Shown: positions 44,035 to 54,117 of the stretch, piece by piece
Layout of the letters: each line of letters begins with the position of its first letter
Position numbering within the stretch: position 1 is the first letter of the stretch
NCBI RefSeq assembly: GCF_003991205.1
Contig: NZ_RXOZ01000034.1
Coordinates: forward strand, 161,008-225,007
Direction of reading: 5' to 3'
Length of the DNA stretch: 64,000 nucleotides
Source of the DNA: Georgenia sp. SYP-B2076
GTDB lineage: Bacteria > Actinomycetota > Actinomycetes > Actinomycetales > Actinomycetaceae
Notes under the pieces: generated by a model
Seen by the model: the letters and a program-made list of their open reading frames with translations, nothing else
Database searches by the model: none
Told to the model about the DNA's origin: nothing
Position numbers and translations under genes: made by a program

Positions 44035-44055
44035 CAGCCCAGCAGCACCGCGCGT

Positions 44056-44931
44056 TCAGCTCTCCAGCCAGCGCGCGATCTCGGTGTGGTCCGCGCTGCG
44101 CGGCAGCTCCTGGGCGGCCTCCGACCAGATCTCCACCGCCCGCTCCCCCAGGTGGCTGGGCACGCCGAGGGCCTCGGCGAGACCCGTGGCGATGCGCATG
44201 TCCTTGAGCATCAGCTGCAGCGCGAACCCGGAGTCGTACGTCTCCGGCAGGATGAAGTTCGGCCACTTGTTCTCGGTGGACCCGCTGCGACCGCTGGAGC
44301 CGTTGATGGCGTCGAGCATGACGGCGGGGTTTAGCCCGAACTTCTTGCCGGCGATCAGCGCCTCGCTGGTGACCAGCAGGTGCGTGGCGGAGAGCAGGTT
44401 GTTGAAGGCCTTGAGGGCGTGCCCCGAGGCCACGGGTCCGGTGTGGACCACCTTGCCCATCACCTCGAGCACCGGCCGGACCCGCTCGACGAGCTCGTCG
44501 TCGCCGCCGGCCATGATCGTCAGGGTGCCCTTCACCGCGCCCTTGACCCCGCCGGAGACCGGCGCGTCCATGAGGTGCACGCCCGTCGCGGCGAGCCGCC
44601 CGGCGAGGTCGCGGGTGCGCAGCGGCTCGGAGGAGCTCATGTCGATCACGACGGAGCCGGGGGCCATGGCGGCGGCCACGCCGTCGCCGATGAGGACCGA
44701 CTCCACGACGTCAGAGCTGGGGAGCATGAGGATCAAGACAGCGGCCCCGGCTGCCACGTCGACGGCGGCGTCCTTGGCCGTCCCGCCGTGCTCGGTCAGG
44801 GATTGGCGGTTGTCGGCGGACAGGTCCGTGCCGGTCACCGGGAAGCCGGCGTCGATCAGACGGGCCGCCATGGGTGTTCCCATGTTGCCCAGGCCGACGA
44901 AGCCGATGGTGGTCACGAGCGTCTCAGGCAT
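44056..44931 (-). CDS. 3-hydroxyisobutyrate dehydrogenase-family oxidoreductase
   Basis: 291 residues of the beta-hydroxyacid dehydrogenase family: GFVGLGNMGTPMA nucleotide motif, MDAPVSGGVKGA substrate motif, and GHALKAFNNLL containing the catalytic lysine. Members reduce or oxidise hydroxyacids such as 3-hydroxyisobutyrate or tartronate semialdehyde. Its start overlaps the CMD gene stop by 8 bp, so it is the last gene of the hydroxyquinol operon. Its exact substrate in that pathway is unclear. Confidence 0.87.
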   Translation of the reverse strand: MPETLVTTIGFVGLGNMGTPMAARLIDAGFPVTGTDLSADNRQSLTEHGGTAKDAAVDVAAGAAVLILMLPSSDVVESVLIGDGVAAAMAPGSVVIDMSSSEPLRTRDLAGRLAATGVHLMDAPVSGGVKGAVKGTLTIMAGGDDELVERVRPVLEVMGKVVHTGPVASGHALKAFNNLLSATHLLVTSEALIAGKKFGLNPAVMLDAINGSSGRSGSTENKWPNFILPETYDSGFALQLMLKDMRIATGLAEALGVPSHLGERAVEIWSEAAQELPRSADHTEIARWLES

Positions 44932-45325
44932 TCTCGTCCATCTCGTTCAGGGTGCGCTCCGCGATGCGGAAGGACTCCAGCGACGCCGGGACGCCCACGT
45001 AGATCGCCGTCTGGAGGAGGACCTCCTGGATCTCCTCGCGGGTGCAGCCGTTGGTGATGGCGCCCTTGACGTGGACGGACAGCTCGTGCCCGCGGTTGAG
45101 GGCGGTGAGCATGGCGAGGTTGATGAGGCTGCGGGTCTTGCGCTCCAGCCCCGGGCGCGTCCACACGGCCCCCCAGCAGTACTCGGTGACGAGCTCCTGA
45201 ACCGGGCGGGAGAACTCGCTCACGTTGGCGAGGGAGCGCTCCACGTGCTCGGCGCCCAGGACGGCCTTGCGGACCTCGAGGCCCGCCTCGAAGGTCGGGG
45301 TGGGGCTCACGTCTGTGGTCATCAT
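44924..45325 (-). CDS. 4-carboxymuconolactone decarboxylase-like protein
   Basis: 133 residues of the single-domain PcaC/CMD type: YCWGAVWTRPGLERKTRSLINLAMLTALNRGHELSVHVKGAITNGCTREEIQEVLLQ. The E-x-H-x3-H pattern is present. PcaC acts on a muconolactone in the beta-ketoadipate pathway, yet no pcaB or pcaD genes are present, so its role here may differ. ATG 45325 (ATGATG) follows a weak site. Confidence 0.85.
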   Translation of the reverse strand: MMTTDVSPTPTFEAGLEVRKAVLGAEHVERSLANVSEFSRPVQELVTEYCWGAVWTRPGLERKTRSLINLAMLTALNRGHELSVHVKGAITNGCTREEIQEVLLQTAIYVGVPASLESFRIAERTLNEMDENA

Positions 45326-45381
45326 CGTTTCCTTGATCTCGTCGGGTGGTGGGTCAGGCGTCGATCTCGTCGGGCGGTGGG

Positions 45382-46410
45382 TCAGGCGTCGTGATCCTGG
45401 ACGGCGATCCAGTGCGTGTCCTCGTCCGACGCTTCCTGCTCGGGTGGCAGGACGATGTTGAAGGTGGCGCGGGACCATGCCCGCCCCGCCAGGTCGCGCC
45501 CGTCGGGCGTCGGCGCCCCCGCAGGCTGCTCCTCGAAGCGCTTGACCAGGGACGGCTTCACGCCGAACACGCTGTCCCGGGTCAGGTACTCGTCGCCCTC
45601 GACGAAGATGTGCGTCACCAGCGTGTGCTGCCCCGGCGCCGAGACCATGAAGTGCAGGTGCGAGGCCCGCATCGGCGAGCGCCCGACCGCCTCGAGCATC
45701 TTCCCGACCGGGCCGTCGTGCGGGATGGGGTACGGGGTCGGCGTCAGCCCCCAGAAGCGGTACCTGCCGTGCTCGTCGGCGAAGAGGTGGGCGCGGCCGG
45801 CGGTGCGGCCGTCGTCGTACTGGACGTCGTAGAAGCCGTCCTCGTCGGCTTCCCACACCTCGATGCGCGCGCCGGGCAGCGGGTTGCCGGCGGTGTCGGT
45901 CACGGTGCCCTCGACCCAGCACGGCTGGCCGGGGGCGCCGCCGGCGATGTCCCCGCCCAGTTCGATCCGCGGCGCGTCCTCGACGAAGAACGGCCCGAAG
46001 ACGGTCGCCTCGGTGGCGCTCCCGTAGGCCTCGTTGTTCACCGCGATGGTCTGCATGGACGCTCCGAACACGTCCGAGAGCAGCACGAACTCCTGGCGGG
46101 CGTCGGTGGTGATGCGACCGGCGTCGGTGAGGAACGCGATGCCGGCGTTCCACTCCTCCTCCGTCAGGCGCACCTCGCGGATGAAGCTGTGGACGTGGCG
46201 CGTCAGGGACTGCACGAGCTGCCTGAGCCGCGGTGAGGTGGCGCCCTCGAACGAGGCGAGCACCTCCTCGATCAGCGCCGTCTCCCGGCGGGCCTGCTCG
46301 GCGGAGACCGGCTTCGTGGTGGTACCAGGCTCACCGACGGCCCTGCCCGACGCGGTGACGGGCGGGTAGGTGGCCGGCGCGGCGATGGTTGGTGCGGCGT
46401 TGGTGGTCAT
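45382..46410 (-). CDS. Intradiol ring-cleavage dioxygenase, probably hydroxyquinol 1,2-dioxygenase
   Basis: 342 residues. The N-terminal ~120 form the helical linker domain of catechol/hydroxyquinol dioxygenases. The catalytic part has the iron ligands: Tyr in GFYDVQY, Tyr in PYPIPHDGP, and the two His in SHLHFMV (then [12 protein letters not shown]). Hydroxyquinol rather than catechol is inferred from the neighbouring maleylacetate reductase. The product would be maleylacetate. ATG overlaps the reductase stop (ATGA). Confidence 0.92.
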   Translation of the reverse strand: MTTNAAPTIAAPATYPPVTASGRAVGEPGTTTKPVSAEQARRETALIEEVLASFEGATSPRLRQLVQSLTRHVHSFIREVRLTEEEWNAGIAFLTDAGRITTDARQEFVLLSDVFGASMQTIAVNNEAYGSATEATVFGPFFVEDAPRIELGGDIAGGAPGQPCWVEGTVTDTAGNPLPGARIEVWEADEDGFYDVQYDDGRTAGRAHLFADEHGRYRFWGLTPTPYPIPHDGPVGKMLEAVGRSPMRASHLHFMVSAPGQHTLVTHIFVEGDEYLTRDSVFGVKPSLVKRFEEQPAGAPTPDGRDLAGRAWSRATFNIVLPPEQEASDEDTHWIAVQDHDA

Positions 46411-47534
46411 GCTCGCTCCGATGTTGTTCTTGCGTGGGGATGGATGCGGGCGGGCTCGCCCGCCCAGGCCGCGGTGAGCAGCTCGGTGAGGTTCTCCGTC
46501 GTGGTCGTGCGGGGGTTGGACGCCGGGACCGCAGCGAGGATGCGGGTGACCGCGTCCGGGATGTCCGCCTCTCGCAGCCCGTAGTCCTTGAGGGCCTGGG
46601 GCGCGTCGAGCTGCTCGCGCAGATCGTTCAGACCGGCGACGGCGGCGCGGGCGGCGGCGTCGGCGTCCTCGGCGTCCTCGGCCCGGCCGAACGCCTGGGC
46701 GATACGGGCGGCGGCCGCGGGGGCGGCTGGGGCGTTAAAGGCGAGGGCGTAGGGCAGCACCGTCGCGTGGGTCTCGGCGTGGGGCATGTTGTAGGCGCCG
46801 CCGAGCACGTGGCAGATCTTGTGGTGGAGGCCGGAGCCCGCCGAGGCGAAGGCGACGGCGGAGAGGTAGGCGCCGTAGAGGGCCTGCTCACGACCGGCCA
46901 GGCCGCGCGGCTCGGCCTTGACCCGGGGCAGCCCGCCGGCCAGGGCGCGGATCCCCTCGGCCGCGAGCGCCTGGTTGATCGGGTCGGCCCGTGGCGCCCA
47001 CATGGAGTCCACGCAGTGGGCGAGCCCGTTGAGCCCGGAGGCCACGGACAGGGCGACGGGCAGGGAGAGGGTGAGCTCGGCGTCGTAGACGACCGCCACG
47101 GGCAGCACCCTGCCGTCGACGCCGGTGGTCTTGACGGTGTCCTCCGTCAGGCCCCACACGTTGGTGGCCTCGGAGCCGGCGTACGTGGTGGGGACGGCGA
47201 CGATCGGTATCCCGGAGGTCAGGGCGACCGCCTTGGCCAGCCCCGTCGTCGAGCCCCCGCCCGCGCTGACCAGCAGGTCGATGTCGTGCTCGGCGGCGGC
47301 CCGACGGGCCCTCTCGGCGTTCTCGACGGGCACGTGCTGGACGACGTCGTCGTGCCACAAGGTCACGTCAATGTCCGCGCTGACCTGCTCGGCGATCTGA
47401 CGCTCGCGGTCTGAGGCGATCACCATCACGCGCGCGGCGCCCCGGGCCGTGACCTCGGCGGCGAGGTTCGCGGCGGCCCGTCCGGCGCCGAAGAGCACGC
47501 GCTGGCCCAGGGTCGTGTGGTCAAAGGTCATCAT
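46407..47534 (-). CDS. Maleylacetate reductase
   Basis: 375 residues of the iron-alcohol-dehydrogenase fold: [16 protein letters not shown] cofactor loop, [13 protein letters not shown] and [23 protein letters not shown] histidine motifs, as in maleylacetate reductases. It reduces maleylacetate to 3-oxoadipate with NAD(P)H. The start overlaps the transporter stop (TGATG) and the end overlaps the dioxygenase start, so the genes are translationally coupled. Confidence 0.93.
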   Translation of the reverse strand: MMTFDHTTLGQRVLFGAGRAAANLAAEVTARGAARVMVIASDRERQIAEQVSADIDVTLWHDDVVQHVPVENAERARRAAAEHDIDLLVSAGGGSTTGLAKAVALTSGIPIVAVPTTYAGSEATNVWGLTEDTVKTTGVDGRVLPVAVVYDAELTLSLPVALSVASGLNGLAHCVDSMWAPRADPINQALAAEGIRALAGGLPRVKAEPRGLAGREQALYGAYLSAVAFASAGSGLHHKICHVLGGAYNMPHAETHATVLPYALAFNAPAAPAAAARIAQAFGRAEDAEDADAAARAAVAGLNDLREQLDAPQALKDYGLREADIPDAVTRILAAVPASNPRTTTTENLTELLTAAWAGEPARIHPHARTTSERA

Positions 47535-48898
47535 CAGGCGAGCACCTCTTCCTCGGTGGGAGCGGCCTGGGTGGGCGCGGCCCCGATGGCAGGCGTCGGA
47601 GCCGGCCGCACGCCGCGGGCCGTCTGGGCCAACCCGCTCAGCCGGACGAGGCAGAACATGGAGACGAGGAGCAGGAGCGCGACGAAGAGGGCGACCGAGT
47701 AGGGGTTGCCCGTGGTCTGCAGCAGGGTCGCCGCGATCAGCGGCGTGAACCCGGAGCCGAGGACGTTCGCCAGCTGGTAGCCCAGGGACATGCCGGTGAA
47801 CCGGATCTCCGGGACGAAGCTCTCCGCGAACAGTGCCGGCTGCGCGCCGTAGGCGACCGTGTAGAGCATGCCGAAGCCGATGGCGTAGCCGAGGACGATG
47901 ACGGGGGCGTTGGCAGTCCCGACGGCCCAGAACATCGCGAAGATGGCCACCATCGCGGCGGCCGAGCCCACGATCATGATGGGCTTGCGGCCCATGCGGT
48001 CGGACAGGTGCCCGGAGAGCAGGATCATCGGGATCTGGATGACGAAGGCGAGCAGCGTCGCGCTGAGCATGACCGTCGGGCTGATGGCGAGCTGGTTGGT
48101 GCTGTAGTTGACGAGGTACGCCATGACGGTGATGGAGAACGCGCCGAAGCCGAGGAAGCCGCCGGCGACCAGCAGGACACCTCGGAGGTGCTGACGCAGC
48201 ACGGTGGCGACGGGCACCTTGACGTCGCGTCCCTCCTCCTTGACGGCCGAGAACTCGGGGGACTCCGCGATCTTCAGGCGGATGACGAGCCCGACGACGA
48301 CCAGGACCGCGCTGAGCAGGAACGGCACCCGCCAGCCCCAGGAGAGCAGCTGGTCCTCGGGCAGGAGGGTGACGAGCAGGAACACCGCGTTCCCGAGGAT
48401 CGACCCCGTGGCCGGGCCCACCTGCGGGACGGCGGCGAAGAAGCCGCGACGCTCCGCCGGGGCGTACTCGAAGGCCATGAGGATCGCCCCGCCCCACTCC
48501 CCGCCGAAGGCGATCCCCTGGAGGAGCCGCAGGGCGACAAGGATGACGGCCGCCCACACGCCGATCTGGTCGTAGGTGGGCAGCAGGCCGATCAGCATGG
48601 TGACGGTGCCCATGAGCAGGAGGGTGACCACGAGCATGGGCTTGCGCCCGATCCGGTCCCCGAAGTGGCCGAAGATCACCGCGCCCAGCGGGCGGGAGAG
48701 GTAGCCGACGGCGAGCGTGGCGAAGGTGGCCAGCGTGCCCAGGAACGGGTCGCTCTCCGGGAAGAAGAGCTTCGGGAAGACCAGGGCCGCGGCGAGGCCG
48801 TAGATCGAGAAGTCGTAGTACTCGATGGCGTTGCCGGCCAGGCTGGCGGCGGCCACGCGGCGCACCGTGGGCCGTTCGGTGGTGTCTTTCGAGGCCAT
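47534..48898 (-). CDS. MFS transporter of the MHS (metabolite:H+ symporter) group
   Basis: 454 residues with 12 predicted membrane segments. The first loop reads GHFGDRIGRKPML, and the equivalent loop in the second half is SGHLSDRMGRKPIM, both typical of MFS. The MHS group includes uptake systems for aromatic acids. It is the first gene of the hydroxyquinol operon, so import of a pathway substrate is the natural role. ATG 48898 is preceded by AGGAGAAC. Confidence 0.9.
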   Translation of the reverse strand: MASKDTTERPTVRRVAAASLAGNAIEYYDFSIYGLAAALVFPKLFFPESDPFLGTLATFATLAVGYLSRPLGAVIFGHFGDRIGRKPMLVVTLLLMGTVTMLIGLLPTYDQIGVWAAVILVALRLLQGIAFGGEWGGAILMAFEYAPAERRGFFAAVPQVGPATGSILGNAVFLLVTLLPEDQLLSWGWRVPFLLSAVLVVVGLVIRLKIAESPEFSAVKEEGRDVKVPVATVLRQHLRGVLLVAGGFLGFGAFSITVMAYLVNYSTNQLAISPTVMLSATLLAFVIQIPMILLSGHLSDRMGRKPIMIVGSAAAMVAIFAMFWAVGTANAPVIVLGYAIGFGMLYTVAYGAQPALFAESFVPEIRFTGMSLGYQLANVLGSGFTPLIAATLLQTTGNPYSVALFVALLLLVSMFCLVRLSGLAQTARGVRPAPTPAIGAAPTQAAPTEEEVLA

Positions 48899-48948
48899 GC
48901 AGGTTCTCCTCGCCGATCGGGCCCGGTGTCCCGGGCAATCACCCTTGA

Positions 48949-48967
48949 TTGTCCGACGATCATACAA
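48949..48967. promoter_or_regulatory. GntR/FadR-type operator candidate upstream of the transporter
   Basis: TTGTCCGACGATCATACAA fits TTGT-NN-GA-NNN-TC-NN-ACAA, an imperfect palindrome 51 bp before the transporter ATG and close to the divergent-side regulator. A similar 19-bp site is at 51532-51550. Confidence 0.6.
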
Positions 48968-49038
48968 CCTGATGGCTGTCGTGCAAGCAGCCCGGCGCAG
49001 CGCGGGGGCAACACCTACTGCGTGACGCGGAGGAGCGG

Positions 49039-49740
49039 CTACTCCGAGGTGGGCAGGAGGCTGCTCAGCGCCGAGCGCGCGGCGCCCCAGATGTGCTCGG
49101 TACACAGCCGCGAGGCCTCGTCCTTGTCACCGCGGCGCACCGCGGCGACGATGCCCCGAAGTTCGCGCACCGACTCGGCCATGCGGCCCGGCCGGCCCAT
49201 GGAGGTGGCTCTCAGCACCCGCACCCGGGACTGGATCTGGTCGATGAGGCCTAGGAGGACCTCGCTGTCGGCACCCTCGAGGAGAACCTCGTAGAACTTG
49301 TCCTTCGTCTCGAGCGTCACCCGGATGTCGTCGGTGCGCGCGCTGACGGCGGCGAAGTCCTCGACGGCCCGGTCCAGGCGGTCGACCTGGGCAGGGGTGG
49401 CCCGCTCGATAAAGCGGCGCACGACGAGAGACTCCAGCGCGGCGCGCACCTCGTAGAGGTCCTTGGCGTCCTCGACGGACGGCGCGCTCACCATCGCGCC
49501 CTTCTGCGGGACCACCGTGACCAGCCCCTCCGAGGCCAGCTCCCGGATCGCCTCGCGCACGGTCGTACGCGAGACCTCCAGGCGCTCGATGAGCTCGCGC
49601 TCCACCAGCCGCTGCCCAGGCTGAAGCTCGAAGTTCAGGATGGCATGGCGCAGGGCGGCGATGACCTGCTCGCGCAGCGGTGCCGCGGAGCGGCCCACCG
49701 GCGCGAGCCCCTGAACAGTCATGGCGTGATTGTCTGACAT
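49039..49740 (-). CDS. GntR-family regulator (FadR/FCD type)
   Basis: 233 residues. The winged helix reads ALRHAILNFELQPGQRLVERELIERLEVSRTTVREAIRELASEGLV; the C-terminal FCD domain has RAALESLVVRRF and LLGLIDQIQSRVRV. It sits 5' to the hydroxyquinol operon on the same strand. FCD members commonly repress catabolic and transport genes and release on binding a carboxylic acid. The two similar TTGT-ACAA sites before the two transporters are likely targets. An internal ATG six residues on is an alternative start. Confidence 0.92.
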   Translation of the reverse strand: MSDNHAMTVQGLAPVGRSAAPLREQVIAALRHAILNFELQPGQRLVERELIERLEVSRTTVREAIRELASEGLVTVVPQKGAMVSAPSVEDAKDLYEVRAALESLVVRRFIERATPAQVDRLDRAVEDFAAVSARTDDIRVTLETKDKFYEVLLEGADSEVLLGLIDQIQSRVRVLRATSMGRPGRMAESVRELRGIVAAVRRGDKDEASRLCTEHIWGAARSALSSLLPTSE

Positions 49741-49836
49741 TTCGACAGCCTACCCCGCGCCGCGGCGCGGCGAGCGTGTGTCCGGACGGACACGGACCGG
49801 ACGAGCGCGGCCCCGGTCCTGCACCCCGCACGCCGA

Positions 49837-49871
49837 AGTGCCTCCCTGGGCGCAGGCCTGAGGGAGGCACT
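49837..49871 (-). terminator. Terminator of the second transporter gene
   Basis: AGTGCCTCCCT and its complement AGGGAGGCACT flank a 13-base loop, 24 bp after the transporter stop. Confidence 0.75.
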
Positions 49872-49894
49872 CCGGAGCACGGAGGGGTGCAGCC

Positions 49895-51379
49895 TCAGTG
49901 GGCGACGACCTCGGTGAGCTTGAGGTTCTTGGACAGCCACAGCCCCGCCAGCACCGCCACCAGCGAGGCGCCCGCCGCCACGAGGAAGCCGACGTCGTAG
50001 GTCTCGGCGCCCGGGATGTTGGTCGCCGGGTCGGTGTACTTGCCCACGATGGCGGAGTAGATGGCGGTGCCGATCGAGGAGGCGGACAGGGCGATCGCGA
50101 CGTAGATAGAGGCCGTGCCGGCCCCCTTACCGACCACGGCCTCGGCCGCGATCACCGAGATGGCCGTCGTGAACAGCGCGGTGTAGGCGATGCCGTACAC
50201 GAGCACACCGACCAGGACGGCCCAGAGCTGCTCATGCATGGCCCAGAGCCAGACGAAGGTCAGCGCCTCGGCGAGCCCCGCCGCGATGATCACCGTGCGG
50301 GGCGCGACGGTGTGCAGCAGGCGGGGCACGACGCGCGCCGCGACGATGCCGGCGACGGTCATGGGGATGAAGACGAATCCGGCCACGAGGGGGTTGAGGC
50401 CGAACCCGTACCCGGCGACCGCGGCCGGGGTCTGGGCATACCCCATCACGAGGTTGAAGAAGAGCATCCCCGGGATGCCCATGGCGATGAAGACGCCGTA
50501 GGCGGGGAGCAGGCGCCGCGTGAAGAGCTGCTTGATGTCCAGCAGCGGCTCCTTGGCCCGCGACTCCCACCACAGGGAGACGGCCAGCAGGGCCGCGCCG
50601 CCGAGCACCCAGACCAGGGTCGGCCCGGATGTCACGCCCCACACCGTGGACTGGCTGATCCCGATGCACAGGGCGGTCAGGCCCAGCCCCATCAGGAGCA
50701 CGCCCAGGACGTCCATCCGCCTGGACGCGCCGACGTTGCGCTTGACGGCGTCCGAGTCCGAGCCCCACGCCAGGAAGGCCACGAGGCTGATGACGGTCAG
50801 GATCGCGCCGATCCAGAATGCCGTGCGCCAGCTGGCCCCGAGCACGATCATGAGGCCACCGAGGGCGAAGCCGAAGAAGACCCCGATCGCCTGGCCCCCG
50901 CCGATGATGCCGATGGCCTTGCGCCGGTCGAGCTCGGTGAGCCGGTCGTTCATGATGCCGACGCACAGCGCCTGGCCGGCCATGACGCCGGTCAGGGCGC
51001 GCCCGACGATCAGCACCGCGAAGTTCGGGGCCAGGGCGGAGACGACGTATCCGACCACGATGCCCAGCACGCACCAGACCATCAGCCGCCGGTGACCGAA
51101 CAGGTCCCCGGCCTTGGACAGGAGCGCGATCGAGGCTGCGCCGGCCAGCGTGGTGGCGAGCAGCACCCAGGAGACCTGGTTGGGGGTGAGCCCCAGCTCG
51201 GCGCTCATCGCCCCGTACATCGGGATCGCCATCATGGCGCCGACCTCGTTGAGCATCTGCAGCAACGAGAAGGTGACAGCCATGTAGAGGCCGGCCTGGC
51301 GCCAGGGGATCGCGATGCCCCTCGTGGGGGCTTCCGTCGTGGGCGCGGGGGTGGGTCGTGAAGCGAGGTCGTCCGTCAT
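49895..51379 (-). CDS. MFS transporter of the DHA2 drug/metabolite group
   Basis: 494 residues, about 14 predicted membrane segments. Contains GDLFGHRRLMVWC after the second segment and GVMAGQALCVGIMNDRLTE near segment five, as in DHA2 transporters. DHA2 proteins often export, so this could remove a toxic intermediate; uptake is not excluded. ATG 51379 is preferred over 51403 because AAGGGACA lies at the right distance before it. Confidence 0.88.
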   Translation of the reverse strand: MTDDLASRPTPAPTTEAPTRGIAIPWRQAGLYMAVTFSLLQMLNEVGAMMAIPMYGAMSAELGLTPNQVSWVLLATTLAGAASIALLSKAGDLFGHRRLMVWCVLGIVVGYVVSALAPNFAVLIVGRALTGVMAGQALCVGIMNDRLTELDRRKAIGIIGGGQAIGVFFGFALGGLMIVLGASWRTAFWIGAILTVISLVAFLAWGSDSDAVKRNVGASRRMDVLGVLLMGLGLTALCIGISQSTVWGVTSGPTLVWVLGGAALLAVSLWWESRAKEPLLDIKQLFTRRLLPAYGVFIAMGIPGMLFFNLVMGYAQTPAAVAGYGFGLNPLVAGFVFIPMTVAGIVAARVVPRLLHTVAPRTVIIAAGLAEALTFVWLWAMHEQLWAVLVGVLVYGIAYTALFTTAISVIAAEAVVGKGAGTASIYVAIALSASSIGTAIYSAIVGKYTDPATNIPGAETYDVGFLVAAGASLVAVLAGLWLSKNLKLTEVVAH

Positions 51380-51791
51380 GTCTTGTCCCTTGCTCTTCGG
51401 CATGAACGCCTGGTGGTCACCGCGGTGTCCTCTTCGACGGCCGCGGGCGGCCCGGGCTGGGCATTACTCGATCTGGGTGCGAGGTCCGGCTCTGGAGTCC
51501 CCGATGCGCACCGTGACGAACCAGGTCAGCTTCGTGCGATCGTCATACAAAGCAGCTTGGCTAGACAGTTGTACACCCTGGTTGCGGATCTGACAACGGC
51601 TTGGCCGGAGCGCCGTGGGCCCGGCGACGTCCGCCTGACGGGGCCGCCGGCGGGGCCCGGCCGCCGAGCGCCTCGAGACGCCACGCGCGGCTGGTGTCAT
51701 GCCCGCGCGTGGCGAGTCGGGGCGCGCTCCATGAAGCGGACCACCTCGGGCCGGGCGGCACCCAGCACGAAGGCTCAGACGCCCGGAGCGC
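51380..51791. other. 412-bp regulatory gap before the second transporter
   Basis: No gene is seen. It holds the GntR-type site 51532-51550 and a partial TetR-type site CTAGAC-AGTT-GTACAC at 51561-51576. Both are upstream of the transporter gene, so two regulators may act here. Confidence 0.55.
51532..51550. promoter_or_regulatory. Second GntR/FadR-type operator candidate
   Basis: TCGTGCGATCGTCATACAA matches the 48949 site at TNGT-NN-GA-NNN-TC-AT-ACAA with one mismatch to the ends consensus. Confidence 0.5.
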
Positions 51792-52388
51792 TCAGCGGCC
51801 TCGCCGTAGGAGGGCCACCCACTGGTCGGCGAGCACGTGGACGACGTCGGCGTAGTCCTCGTCGTGGCCGCGGATAAGCATGAAGTAGAAGCTGCGGTCC
51901 ACGGACATCATCAGGCTCATCAGGTGCGCGCGGACCAGCGCGCGCTCCGGCTCGGGAGCCCGGGAGACCAGGTTGGCCATGAGCTCCTGGGTCCGGCGGT
52001 GCAGGGCGAACCACTGGTCGGCCACCGCCGGCTCGTTCGCGAGCGCCTGCTCCATCGCCGCGAACTCCATGCCGTACGTGCGCCACAGCCCGGCGTGGGC
52101 CTCGAGCCAGGCTACGACGTCGTCATGGGAAGGGTTCGGGAGCTGGTCGAGGGCCACATAAGCGCCGGAGACCTCCGGCTCGAGGGTCTTCATGAGCTCG
52201 ATGACGACCTCGGCCTTGGAGCGGAAGTGCAGGTAGAAGGTGGCTCGCGAGACCCCCGCCGCGCGCGCGATCGCCTCCGCGCTGGTGGCGGTGTAGCCCT
52301 GCCGCGTGAAGAGCTCGCGGGCTGCCGCGATCAGCGCGGCGCGTGTCGCGCGCTTCTGGTCCGTCCGGGTCGTCGACACCGCGCCCAT
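51792..52388 (-). CDS. TetR-family regulator 2
   Basis: 198 residues from ATG 52388, which has GGAGGGGGAG at good distance; an upstream ATG at 52418 lacks one. HTH: LIAAARELFTRQGYTATSAEAIARAAGVSRATFYLHFRSKAEVV. The ligand domain resembles regulator 1 at 43335, so the two are paralogues. A palindrome (GGATACG-AA-CGTACCC) about 50 bp upstream may be its own operator. It differs from the CTAGAC type. Confidence 0.87.
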   Translation of the reverse strand: MGAVSTTRTDQKRATRAALIAAARELFTRQGYTATSAEAIARAAGVSRATFYLHFRSKAEVVIELMKTLEPEVSGAYVALDQLPNPSHDDVVAWLEAHAGLWRTYGMEFAAMEQALANEPAVADQWFALHRRTQELMANLVSRAPEPERALVRAHLMSLMMSVDRSFYFMLIRGHDEDYADVVHVLADQWVALLRRGR

Positions 52389-52435
52389 GCTGCTGCTCCC
52401 CCTCCGGCGCCCGGGCACGTCGTGACGCTCGGGAC

Positions 52436-52451
52436 GGATACGAACGTACCC
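52436..52451. promoter_or_regulatory. Palindrome upstream of TetR 2
   Basis: GGATACG-AA-CGTACCC, seven-base arms with one mismatched pair, 48 bp before the TetR 2 ATG. A likely autoregulatory site. Confidence 0.5.
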
Positions 52452-52473
52452 GAACCATCCTGCGATCCGAGCA

Positions 52474-54117
52474 TCACAGGTACGTGAACCGGTTGACGCG
52501 CAGGCGCAGGCTCTCCGACATCCGGGCGAGCTCGGTGACCGACTCCCCCATCTGACCGAGGACGTCCGAGGCGGCGGCCGTGGCCTCGGCGACGCCGGTG
52601 ATGTTCCCGGCGATCTCCTCCGAGCCGGTGGCCGCCTCGCTCACCCCCCTGGACATCTCGTTGGTGGTCACCGTCTGCTCCTCGACGGCCGAGGCGATGG
52701 TGAGCTCGTAGTCGTTGATGGCGCTGACGATCGACGAAATCTCGCCGATCGCCTCCACCGCACCGACCGTGTCCACCTGGATGGCGGCGATCCTCGCGGC
52801 GATGTCCTCCGTGGCGCGGGCGGTCTCCCGGGCGAGTTCCTTGACCTCGGCGGCGACGACGGCGAAGCCCTTGCCCGCCTCGCCCGCCCGCGCGGCCTCG
52901 ATGGTGGCGTTCAGCGCCAGCAGGTTCGTCTGCTCCGCGATGGAGGAGATCACGCCCACGACGTTGCCGATCTCGGAGGAGCTGGTGCCGAGCTTCCTCA
53001 TCGTGTCGTTCGTGGCGGCGGCGACCTCGGTGGCGAGCCCGGCGATCCTGGCCGCCTCGTTGGCGTTGTGTGCGATCTCCCGGATCGAGGCGCCCATCTG
53101 CTCCGCCCCGGCCGCCACCGCCTGGACGTTGCGCGAGATCTGCTCGGCCGCGGCCGCGACGACGCCGGCCCGCGCCGACGTCTCGTCCGAGCCGACCGAG
53201 ACCTGTCTGGTGGAGGCGGAGAGTCCCCCGGCAGCCGAGGCCACCTGGTCGGACGACTCCGCCACTCCGCGCACCAGCTCGCGCATGTTCACCACCGCCC
53301 GGTCGAGCGAGGCGGCCATCCGGCCGACCTCGTCGCGCCGCGTGACGCGGGTCGATCGCGTGAGGTCGCCGGACGCCAGCGCGTCGGCGACGCCCCTGAC
53401 CTGGCGGATGCCACCGCTGATGACGCCGGCCACGGCGAGGCCCATCCCGAGCGCCAGCAGGGACCCGACCACGGCGACGACGACGATCGCGTTCCTCATG
53501 GCGATCGCCAGGTCGGCTGCCTCCTCGCTGCTGCGCAACGACTCCGCCTCCTGGAGTGCGATGAGCTCGCTGAGTCCGTCCAGGATGGCGGCGCCGGCCG
53601 GGTCGATGACGTCCTTGCGGATGGCGTTTGCCGCCACGCCCTCCCCGGTCTCGAAGAGCACGTCGACCTGCTTTGCGGCGTCGAGATATCCGGCCACGTT
53701 GACGAGCACCGCATCGAGCACCGCGACCTGCTCGGCCGTGGGAGAGGTCCGGGTCCGGTAGGTCTCGCTGAGGTCCTGGATCCGTGCGAGCGCGACGTCG
53801 CGCGCGTCGCGGCTCTCGAGCCGCGCGACCTCGTCGGTGGCGAGCGACCCGCTGGTCGAGCTGTACCGGGCCCAGACGAACTGGAACTTCATGTCCGCTG
53901 CGACGGCGGTGCCCCGCACGTCCTGCGCGTACATGGCCTCTGCCGCCGAGGCCATCCGGGTGGCGCTCGTGACACCCAACGTGCCGATGACGACCGTCAC
54001 CGCCATCAGCAGGGCGAGGGTTGAGATGATCTTCGTGGCGACCCTGAGGTTGACGAACGCGCGCACCGCGCGGCGACGCCGGAGCCAGGCGCGCGCGGCG
54101 GTACGAAGCGTGATCAT
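52474..54117 (-). CDS. Methyl-accepting chemotaxis protein
   Basis: 547 residues. A membrane segment near residues 28-50, a helical sensor domain of ~140 residues (four-helix-bundle type), a second membrane segment near 205-230, a HAMP region, and the cytoplasmic signalling tip with [28 protein letters not shown], the hallmark of chemoreceptors. No CheA/CheW genes are nearby. It is presumably part of a motility system encoded elsewhere. Ligand unknown. Confidence 0.93.
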   Translation of the reverse strand: MITLRTAARAWLRRRRAVRAFVNLRVATKIISTLALLMAVTVVIGTLGVTSATRMASAAEAMYAQDVRGTAVAADMKFQFVWARYSSTSGSLATDEVARLESRDARDVALARIQDLSETYRTRTSPTAEQVAVLDAVLVNVAGYLDAAKQVDVLFETGEGVAANAIRKDVIDPAGAAILDGLSELIALQEAESLRSSEEAADLAIAMRNAIVVVAVVGSLLALGMGLAVAGVISGGIRQVRGVADALASGDLTRSTRVTRRDEVGRMAASLDRAVVNMRELVRGVAESSDQVASAAGGLSASTRQVSVGSDETSARAGVVAAAAEQISRNVQAVAAGAEQMGASIREIAHNANEAARIAGLATEVAAATNDTMRKLGTSSSEIGNVVGVISSIAEQTNLLALNATIEAARAGEAGKGFAVVAAEVKELARETARATEDIAARIAAIQVDTVGAVEAIGEISSIVSAINDYELTIASAVEEQTVTTNEMSRGVSEAATGSEEIAGNITGVAEATAAASDVLGQMGESVTELARMSESLRLRVNRFTYL

